Positions 16,168 to 22,514 of a DNA stretch of 48,294 nt are shown piece by piece. Position 1 is the stretch's first letter. Each line of letters begins with the position of its first letter. Below the pieces are notes generated by a model. The model did no database searches, was not told where the DNA came from, and saw only the letters and a list, made by a program, of their open reading frames with translations. Source of the DNA: Campylobacter sp. (GTDB lineage Bacteria > Campylobacterota > Campylobacteria > Campylobacterales > Campylobacteraceae); assembly GCA_022511325.1 (NCBI GenBank), contig JAFLRU010000003.1, positions 1-48,294 on the forward strand, read 5' to 3'. The translations under genes and the position numbers were made by a program.

Positions 16168-17331
16168 TTATTTTTCAAATTTAGAGCGGATAAAGACACT
16201 TACAATCCCAGCTAAAATCAGTAAAATGGCTGAAATAGCAATGAATCTTGTATTCCAAAAAGTAATGAAAAACCCACAAACAGCGGTACCAACAAAAAGC
16301 CCTATATTAGCTACAGATATAAATAGACCATTGGTAAATTCAGCAGCGTTTGGATAAGGATAAGAAATCATAAAATGCGTTGCGTTGTTCATAATCCCAC
16401 CTAAAATTCCAAGTAAAAAAATTATGCCGATTAAAAACCGAATTTCATTAGCTTCCATAAAAATAGCTCCATAAAATAAAATCATTATAAAAGGCACAAA
16501 TTTAAGGGTAAAATTTGCATTTTTTACCAAAGCTTTTCCAGCAATGATATTGCCGATGATATTAGAAGCTCCGTAAATAAAAAGAGTGGTGCTAATATAA
16601 GTAAAATCCATCTCTGAAATTTTAAATAAAAAATCAGATAAATAACCATAAAATCCCCATATTCCACCATTAAGACAAACTACAGCGATGATAGAAGCCC
16701 ATAAAAGAGGTTCTTTTAAAATTTTAAATTGATGAGTAAGTTTGATTTTTTCTTTATTTTGGAGTTTTGGCATAAAAAAGATTGTTGCAAGAAAAGTTAG
16801 AGCATTGATAATAAAGAAAAATCCCATTGAGGCTTCAAAAGAAATTTCACCCCCTAAGTAGCTTGTAATTGGCACACCTAAAACCATACCTGCAGAAACT
16901 CCTGCAAAAACTTTTGCTACGGCTTTTGGAGCATCTTTTGGATCATCAACACAAGTGCTTGCAACACTTAAAGCTAGAGCTATGTAAATGGGATGAAAAA
17001 ATGCAGCAAGTGCTCTTAAAACAAGTAAAAGCCAAAATTCATTCACAAAAACACAAGCTAAGGAGCTAAGGCAAAACACTGCTAAACATATACTCATTAA
17101 TCTTTTTTTCTCAAAACCTGAACAAAGCAAAGGAACAATAGGAGCACAAAAGACTATCATCAAAGCAAAAACACTTAAAGTCCAACCTGCATCAGCAGCT
17201 GAAACTCCAAATTTTTGTGAAACTATAGGAATAATGCCCATCATTCCAAGTTCTGTGCTTAAAATTCCAAAAACTCCTAAACATAGGATAAATAAAAGTG
17301 TATTATGATGTTTTTGTGTATGAGTTTGCAT
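16168..17331 (-). CDS. MFS transporter of the DHA1/AraJ type
   Basis: 387-residue inner-membrane protein with twelve predicted helices. It resembles sugar-efflux/drug:H+ antiporters of the AraJ/YdhP group (FGILSTELGMMGIIP in helix 1 and an Arg in motif B, LRALAAFFHP). It probably exports small organic compounds. ATG 17331 has AAGGA upstream; a codon eight residues earlier has none. It has its own copy of the MerR-type promoter 78 bp upstream, so it is likely induced together with the cupin operon that follows 80 bp downstream. Confidence 0.82.
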   Translation of the reverse strand: MQTHTQKHHNTLLFILCLGVFGILSTELGMMGIIPIVSQKFGVSAADAGWTLSVFALMIVFCAPIVPLLCSGFEKKRLMSICLAVFCLSSLACVFVNEFWLLLVLRALAAFFHPIYIALALSVASTCVDDPKDAPKAVAKVFAGVSAGMVLGVPITSYLGGEISFEASMGFFFIINALTFLATIFFMPKLQNKEKIKLTHQFKILKEPLLWASIIAVVCLNGGIWGFYGYLSDFLFKISEMDFTYISTTLFIYGASNIIGNIIAGKALVKNANFTLKFVPFIMILFYGAIFMEANEIRFLIGIIFLLGILGGIMNNATHFMISYPYPNAAEFTNGLFISVANIGLFVGTAVCGFFITFWNTRFIAISAILLILAGIVSVFIRSKFEK

Positions 17332-17408
17332 TTTTTTCCTTAAAAATAAAATCATTAAAGTTTAAAAAAATATGGAATAAAATTTGTCAATAAATTTTAA
17401 AAACTAAA

Positions 17409-17439
17409 ATTATACAACATTAGAGCGACTCTAAGTCAA
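17409..17439 (-). promoter_or_regulatory. MerR-type promoter/operator of the MFS gene
   Basis: TTGACT (17434-17439) and TATAAT (17409-17414) on the minus strand with a 19-bp spacer containing TTAGAG-N3-CTCTAA (17420-17434). Within the palindrome it differs from the element at 16114-16144 by one central base, and similarity continues on both sides. Confidence 0.82.
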
Positions 17440-17501
17440 GAGTTTTTATGACATTTTAATTTATTTTAGAAATAATATAAAAGAGTGTAAAATAAGAATT
17501 A

Positions 17502-17969
17502 TCATTTTTTGAGCTTTTTATTGAAATTTTTTCCTTGATAGCTTTTATTTTTTTTATAAAAATCCTTGCCTTCGTAATTTTTGGTGTAAGGATTGAGTCT
17601 ATCTTGTTTGTCTTTTATATCTTTTTCATAAATTTTAACTTTATTTTCTAATTTTTGTAAAATTTCTTCATAATTTTTCAAGATATTTTTAGCTTTGTCT
17701 CTTTGAATTTTAATAAGCTCAAACCTTTCTTCTAAAGATTCATCACCTAATAAACACAAATCAAGATAATGTTTAATCTCATCTAAACTTAGTTCTAACT
17801 CCCTAAAACACTGCACTAAAGACACTAATTGTAAATCTTGTTCGCTAAAATACCTTACCCCATTTTTATCTCTTTGCAAATGAGAAAAAAGTCCTTTTTT
17901 TGCCCAAAATCTTATAGTATGTTCATTAATTTTCGTAATTTCACTTACTTTTTTAATCGTATAAGCCAT
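17502..17969 (-). CDS. MerR-family regulator, NmlR/AdhR-like
   Basis: 155-residue regulator. The winged helix-turn-helix (YTIKKVSEITKINEHTIRFW, then FSEQDLQLV) is followed by a long dimerisation helix and a Lys-rich tail. Cys54 lies at the position I recall as the sensing Cys of NmlR (C54) and AdhR (C52), and Cys72 is near another NmlR cysteine; LxLCxxGDES(L)EERF is typical of that subgroup. Such proteins respond to aldehydes or other electrophiles. ATG 17969 was chosen because GAAAG precedes it and it begins the DNA-binding domain. It is 14 bp downstream of moeA, so it is probably transcribed with the moco genes. It has no operator of its own. Confidence 0.85.
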   Translation of the reverse strand: MAYTIKKVSEITKINEHTIRFWAKKGLFSHLQRDKNGVRYFSEQDLQLVSLVQCFRELELSLDEIKHYLDLCLLGDESLEERFELIKIQRDKAKNILKNYEEILQKLENKVKIYEKDIKDKQDRLNPYTKNYEGKDFYKKNKSYQGKNFNKKLKK

Positions 17970-17983
17970 AATTTTTCTTTCTT

Positions 17984-19177
17984 TTAAGGCATAAAAATAA
18001 TATCTACTAAAGCTTTGTCTTCTAAGCTTTGGCACTCTTTTGGAACAACCATTAAAGCAGCTTTGTTATTAAGATTGTTAATGATTGCACTTGAACCATC
18101 TTTTTTGCCTTTTAAATTTGCTAAAATTTGTCCATTTTTAAACTCTATATTACAAGCAACAAATTCCAAATAAGGTGTTTTTTTCGTATAGTTTCCACAT
18201 AAAAAAGCTTTGCAAATATAATCTTTTTTTTGTAAAAGCCAAAAATTAAGAATTTCTCTTGTATAAAGGTTAAACATTACCATAGCAGAATAAGGAAAAC
18301 CGGGTAGTGCGATGATGAATTTATTTTTAAATTTAGCAATTTTTATATGTCTTCCAGGTTTTATATCTACTTTGTCAATGATGATTTCATATTCTCTTAC
18401 AGCTTTTTTTAAAAAATCAAAATCTCCCATAGAAACGCCACCTGTAGTGATTAAAATATCACAACTTTGCAAAGCATTCTCTAAAGTATTTTTAGTTTGT
18501 TTTTCGTCATCTTTTAAAAGAGGAAAAATCACACTTTTGCATCCTAATTTTTGTGCTAAATTTGCTAGGGCAATATGATTTGAAGAACGAATTTGAGCGG
18601 GATTTTCCAAACTTTCTCCTAAGTCTTTTATCTCGCTTCCACTGCTTAAAACCCCAACAATAGGTTTTATAAAAACGCTGATATGAAAAAAACCAAGTTC
18701 GGCTAAAAGAGCGATTTCACTATAACTAAGCTTTGTGCCTTTTTGGAGTAAAACTTCGTCTTTTTTATAACTCTCGCCAATTTCTCTTATAGCAAAACCT
18801 TTTTTTACAGCTTCTTTGATGAAAATTTTATTTTCTTTTACTTCAACATTTTCAACTGGAACTAAGGTATCACTTCCTTCACTCATCAATGAGCCGGTGA
18901 AAGTTTTGACGCATTGTCCTTCGCCAACACAAAATTCGGGCATAGTTCCTGCAGGAGTTTTTCCTAGAATAGTTAAAGCCTTATTTTGGTCTTCAAATCT
19001 AAGAGCATAGCCGTCCATTGCTGCAGTTCTAAATTCAGGGTGATTTTTAGGAGCTTTAATATCCTCAGCCAAGATGCGTCCTAGACACTGCGTTATAGCT
19101 ATTTTTTCAATTTTTTCATAAGTTTTAAGATGGGTTTTTAAAAGTTCTAAACTTTTTTCATAAGACATTAATGTCAT
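17984..19177 (-). CDS. moeA: Molybdopterin molybdenumtransferase MoeA
   Basis: Inserts molybdenum into adenylylated molybdopterin. 397 residues with the usual MoeA motifs: RTAAMDGYALR near the N terminus, GSEIKDLGE, the MogA-like core TTGGVSMGDFDFL, and ALPGFPYSAMVMF. The start at 19177 has AAGGAT about five bases upstream; a second ATG three codons in is possible. It follows moaE by 8 bp and corresponds to C. jejuni moeA2 (Cj1519). It supplies cofactor to the formate dehydrogenase encoded 3 kb away on the other strand. Confidence 0.92.
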   Translation of the reverse strand: MTLMSYEKSLELLKTHLKTYEKIEKIAITQCLGRILAEDIKAPKNHPEFRTAAMDGYALRFEDQNKALTILGKTPAGTMPEFCVGEGQCVKTFTGSLMSEGSDTLVPVENVEVKENKIFIKEAVKKGFAIREIGESYKKDEVLLQKGTKLSYSEIALLAELGFFHISVFIKPIVGVLSSGSEIKDLGESLENPAQIRSSNHIALANLAQKLGCKSVIFPLLKDDEKQTKNTLENALQSCDILITTGGVSMGDFDFLKKAVREYEIIIDKVDIKPGRHIKIAKFKNKFIIALPGFPYSAMVMFNLYTREILNFWLLQKKDYICKAFLCGNYTKKTPYLEFVACNIEFKNGQILANLKGKKDGSSAIINNLNNKAALMVVPKECQSLEDKALVDIIFMP

Positions 19178-19185
19178 TTAAATCC

Positions 19186-19623
19186 TTAGTTTAAAATTCC
19201 TGCTCCACGCAGCTTACTTGAACGTTCTTTTGCATAAATTTTTTCGCCTTTAATCACATCATATTTCCAAATTGGAGCATTTGCTTTAAAATCTTCTACG
19301 AAATCATTAATGAGTTTAAGTCCTAGTTTTCTTTGCTTGCTTAAAACCCCAGCGAAATAAGAACTTTTATGCACCTTAACTTCACCGATAGAATGAGCAA
19401 ACATTAGCTTCACCTTGTCTTTTTCAACCTTTTTTTGCCATTCTTCAAACCAAGTTTTAAGCAAAGGTTCGTAAATATCAAAACTCAAAGCTTCAACATC
19501 ATTTTCGGCACGCACTATGCCACAAAAAGTAATCAAAGCCCCACAATTTTGCTCTTTTGCATAATTATACCATTTGTTATAAATTTTTGTAATATCTAAA
19601 TCCCCATTATAGAGTTCAAACAT
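19186..19623 (-). CDS. moaE: Molybdopterin synthase catalytic subunit MoaE
   Basis: Large subunit of molybdopterin synthase, 145 residues, converting precursor Z with sulfur from MoaD thiocarboxylate. Conserved features are GALITFCGIVRAEN, an SIGEV(K)VHKSSYFAGVLSKQR segment and the lysine motif IWKYDVIKGE near the end. ATG 19623, four bases after the moaD stop, has a weak GGCGGA site; a GTG 15 bases earlier would overlap moaD and cannot be excluded. Translational coupling to moaD is likely. Confidence 0.92.
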   Translation of the reverse strand: MFELYNGDLDITKIYNKWYNYAKEQNCGALITFCGIVRAENDVEALSFDIYEPLLKTWFEEWQKKVEKDKVKLMFAHSIGEVKVHKSSYFAGVLSKQRKLGLKLINDFVEDFKANAPIWKYDVIKGEKIYAKERSSKLRGAGILN

Positions 19624-19627
19624 TGAA

Positions 19628-19849
19628 TTATCCGCCACAAACAGGAGGTAACAAAGCTATTTTATCCCCGTCTTTTAAAGTTTGATTTTCATCAAAAATG
19701 ATTTTATCATTTAAAGCTACTGCACAAAGACTTAACCATTCCTTTAAGCTTTCATCTTGTTTTAAAAATTCTTTAAGTTCTTTTAAAGTATGGACATTAA
19801 CTTCTACATTTTCTTTATTAATCGGTCCTAAAAATTCAATTTTTATCAT
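19628..19849 (-). CDS. moaD: Molybdopterin synthase sulfur carrier subunit MoaD
   Basis: A 73-residue ubiquitin-like sulfur carrier ending in the diagnostic Gly-Gly (LLPPVCGG), which is thiocarboxylated and donates sulfur in the MoaE active site. First gene of the moaD-moaE-moeA-merR operon. ATG 19849 follows AAGGAATTAAT. The promoter overlaps that of the divergent nspC. Confidence 0.93.
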   Translation of the reverse strand: MIKIEFLGPINKENVEVNVHTLKELKEFLKQDESLKEWLSLCAVALNDKIIFDENQTLKDGDKIALLPPVCGG

Positions 19850-19874
19850 ATTAATTCCTTGAAAAATTTGTTAC

Positions 19875-19884
19875 CATTATAATG
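19875..19884. promoter_or_regulatory. Symmetric divergent -10 shared by moaD and nspC
   Basis: CATTATAATG is a perfect palindrome that contains TATAAT on both strands (plus 19878-19883, minus 19876-19881). It lies 26 bp from the moaD ATG and 39 bp from the nspC ATG, right for both. Mutually exclusive binding of polymerase would be expected. Confidence 0.5.
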
Positions 19885-19922
19885 TTTATTTTTTAAAATT
19901 GAGATAAATTTAAGGATTAAAA

Positions 19923-21071
19923 ATGTTTGAAAATTTAGAACAAACTCCCGCTTATATTTTAGAGGAGGATAAGCTTAGAAAAAACTGCGAACTTTTAGCT
20001 AAAATCAGCAAAGAAAGTGGAGCTAAAGTGCTTGTAGCTCTTAAAGGTTTTGCATTTTCAAGGGCTTTAAAAATCGTGGGAGAGTATTTGAGCGGTTGTA
20101 GTTGTAGTGGGCTTTGGGAAGCAAAATTCGCAAAAGAATTTATGAATAAAGAAATTCACACTTATTCTCCAGCTTTTAAAGATGATGAATTTGATGAGAT
20201 TGCTTTGCTTTCAAATCATATTATTTTTAATTCTTTAAATCAATTTGAAAAATTTAAAAATAAAGCCAAAAATAAAGCCTTAGGACTTCGTTTAAACCCT
20301 GAATTTTCAGTTGCTCCAAAAGAACTTTATAATCCAAGTGGGAGATATTCAAGGCTTGGAATTCGTGATAAGGATTTAAAAGATGCAAATTTAGACGCGA
20401 TTAGTGGGTTCCATTTTCACTCTCTTTGCGAAGAAAGTGCTAACTCTTTGGAGCAGGTTTTAAAGGTTTTTGAGCATAAATTTAAAGCTTATATTTCAAA
20501 GGTTGATTGGGTGAATTTTGGTGGAGGGCATCATATCACCAAAGAGGGCTATGATACGCAAAAACTCATAAGGCTTTGCAAGGAATTTTCTGATAAATAT
20601 GGAGTGCAAGTGTATTTAGAACCGGGTGAGGCTGTGGGTTGGCAGTGCGGAGTTTTGGTAGCAAGTGTGATTGATTTGATTGAAAATGAAAAACACATTG
20701 CAATTTTAGATACTTCAAGCGAGGCACATATGCCAGATACAATTATAATGCCTTATACGAGCGAAATTTTAGGTGCAAGAATTTTAGCTACGAGAGAAAA
20801 TGAAAAAATTTCAGAACTCAAAAAGGGTGAAAAAGCTTATTTACTTGGTGGAAATACTTGTTTGGCGGGAGATATTATGGGTGAATATGCTTTTAAAAAA
20901 GAACTTAAAATCGGCGATAAAATTGTGTTTTTAGACCAAATTCATTATTCCATCGTTAAAAACACAACCTTTAATGGAGTAAGATTGCCAAATTTAATGC
21001 TTTTAAATCAAAAAAATGAACTTGAACTTGTGAGGAAATTTTCTTATGAGGATTATGCGAAGAGGAATTAA
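19923..21071 (+). CDS. nspC: Carboxynorspermidine/carboxyspermidine decarboxylase
   Basis: PLP enzyme of the alanine racemase-fold group III decarboxylases, 382 residues, making norspermidine or spermidine from the carboxy form. PLP lysine is in VLVALKGFAFS; HFHSLCEES, NFGGGHHITKEGY and YLEPGEAVGW bind PLP and substrate, and GGNTCLAGDIMGEY holds the catalytic Cys. In C. jejuni this alternative route replaces the ornithine-derived one and nspC sits beside the moa genes, as here. The partner dehydrogenase is elsewhere. ATG preceded by AAGGA. Confidence 0.93.
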   Translation: MFENLEQTPAYILEEDKLRKNCELLAKISKESGAKVLVALKGFAFSRALKIVGEYLSGCSCSGLWEAKFAKEFMNKEIHTYSPAFKDDEFDEIALLSNHIIFNSLNQFEKFKNKAKNKALGLRLNPEFSVAPKELYNPSGRYSRLGIRDKDLKDANLDAISGFHFHSLCEESANSLEQVLKVFEHKFKAYISKVDWVNFGGGHHITKEGYDTQKLIRLCKEFSDKYGVQVYLEPGEAVGWQCGVLVASVIDLIENEKHIAILDTSSEAHMPDTIIMPYTSEILGARILATRENEKISELKKGEKAYLLGGNTCLAGDIMGEYAFKKELKIGDKIVFLDQIHYSIVKNTTFNGVRLPNLMLLNQKNELELVRKFSYEDYAKRN

Positions 21072-21655
21072 TTTTTTTTGTTATATTTTTAAATCGCTAA
21101 AAGTTTAAAAAGAGACAAAATGAGAAAGAAAACTTTAAACTTTATTAACACTAGTTATTGATACAAATAAAATCACCAATATGAGCGGCAGATTTTTTAT
21201 AAAACTAAGCGTAAAGATTTTAAATAGGATAGAGAGTTGGAATACAAGAAAGCTTATAAAAATATGAGTGGTATTCCCCTTTAGAGAAAAACACCTAGGT
21301 GGTGTAAATAAGTTTTTATTTTAAATTTAAGCAAAGTTTTATTATTTACACAGAACATAAAATATCATTTTTATTAAAGTTTTTAAGACTAAAATTTTTT
21401 AAAGGATTTTAGCCTTAAAAATAAATTTTAAAAATTATAAAATTACTATTTTATAGGGATTTAAAGGATATTTATTCTTTAAAAAATATTTATGAATTGT
21501 TTAAAAATTCAGTTTTTTTTAAACTAAATAGTATTATCATAGATTTAAGTTTATAAATGTTTCAAAGGGTGAATTGAGTGTATTTTACATAATATATCAA
21601 TTTTGAAACTTTACTTATTTTGCATTTTGCAGGGATTAACAAATTTAGGTGAGCT
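21072..21655 (+). other. 584-bp gap with no convincing gene upstream of the fdh module
   Basis: No open frame longer than about 30 codons fits. There is an imperfect hairpin at 21383-21418 (TTAAG, CTAAAAT with ATTTTAG, CTTAA), a short palindrome CACCTAGGTG at 21292-21301, and very AT-rich DNA before the chaperone gene that probably holds the fdh promoter. A small frame at 21180-21266 (MSGRFFIKL...) lacks a ribosome site. It may be a decayed gene or a leader; I cannot tell. Confidence 0.5.
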
Positions 21656-22354
21656 ATGAATTTAGAAGAATTTAAATTAGCTAGAAGTCTTTATTATCAA
21701 TGCTTAGGAGAGTTTTTTACCTTTTCTTTTTCGCAGGAAAGATTTAAAAATGTAAAAAATTATTTAAGTTTGATGAAAGAATGTTTATTTGATGAGAGTT
21801 TGGCTGAAAATTTTGATACCTTACTTGAGTCTTTAGAAGAAAATTCTACGCAGACTTTAGCTAAAGAATACGAACTTCTTTTTTTAAGCCTTAAAAATGC
21901 TATTCCTACAACTTTTTCTTATATTGAAGAAGGTTTTGAGAATTCAAAAGCTTTGCTTTGTGTAAGACAAATTTTGGCAAGGAGCAAAATAAGACGCAAT
22001 GAAACGCTTTTTAAGGAAAGCGAAGATAGCGTTGGCTTTTGTTTTTTATTGATGAGTGAGTTTTTAAGAACCGATGAGTTAAAACTCGCTAAAGAACTTT
22101 TTGAAAATGTCATTAATAAAGGCATAGATGAGTTTTTAGAATTAGTTTTTACTCATACAGACTCAAAACTTTATAAAGAAATTTCAAGCATAGCTATGAA
22201 ATTCATAGAATTTGAAAGATTTTGTTTTGAACTTAATAAGCCTTTAAAAACTAATGCAAAAAAGGTTCAAAATGATTTATCTCGTTCAGAATTCTTAAGA
22301 AGAGAAGCAAATAAACAAAGGAGGAATCGTGAAAAATCGCAGGGAATTTCTTAA
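21656..22354 (+). CDS. TorD-family chaperone for formate dehydrogenase
   Basis: 232-residue cytosolic all-helical protein similar to the TorD/DmsD family and equivalent to C. jejuni Cj1514c. Visible are the N-terminal RSLYYQCLGEFFTF helix, the middle EYELLFLSL, and later helices with LLMSEFLRTDE. Members hold the Tat signal of a molybdoenzyme and stop export until cofactor insertion is complete, here presumably FdhA. The C-terminal tail is basic (REANKQRRNREKSQ). Its last 26 bp overlap the following small Tat gene, so translation is coupled. Confidence 0.82.
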   Translation: MNLEEFKLARSLYYQCLGEFFTFSFSQERFKNVKNYLSLMKECLFDESLAENFDTLLESLEENSTQTLAKEYELLFLSLKNAIPTTFSYIEEGFENSKALLCVRQILARSKIRRNETLFKESEDSVGFCFLLMSEFLRTDELKLAKELFENVINKGIDEFLELVFTHTDSKLYKEISSIAMKFIEFERFCFELNKPLKTNAKKVQNDLSRSEFLRREANKQRRNREKSQGIS

Positions 22355-22514
22355 AAAATCTGCTTTAGCTTTGGCAAGTACTTCAGCACTTAGCACTTTA
22401 GCTTTGGCTAATGACGATGAAAGAAAGGATTTGGTTAAGGGTAAAAGCAAGAAAAAAGAAGTGCTTTTTCAAAGAAGTGCAAATTGGGAAAAATACTATG
22501 TAAAGGCTCAATAA
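22329..22514 (+). CDS. Small Tat protein of the formate dehydrogenase region
   Basis: 61-residue protein with a Tat signal (NRREFLKKSALALAST, then ALSTLALAN) and a short charged mature part ending RSANWEKYYVKAQ. It matches the formate dehydrogenase region Tat-target family; C. jejuni Cj1513c is the counterpart. GTG 22329 follows a near-perfect AGGAGG. Its stop overlaps the fdhA ATG by one base (TAATG). It may be a small FDH subunit or assembly factor in the periplasm; the role is not established. Confidence 0.85.
   Translation: MKNRREFLKKSALALASTSALSTLALANDDERKDLVKGKSKKKEVLFQRSANWEKYYVKAQ

Noticed and set aside
12126-17501. The accessory block as a mobile element
   Set aside because: No transposase, integrase, flanking direct repeats or tRNA target were seen at its borders.
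17984-21071. A CRISPR-Cas9 locus next to moeA as in C. jejuni
   Set aside because: No cas genes and no regularly spaced repeats were found here or elsewhere in the window.
21180-21266. Small frame of 28 codons in the nspC-fdh gap
   Set aside because: No ribosome site, no recognisable motif and an immediate run of stops around it.
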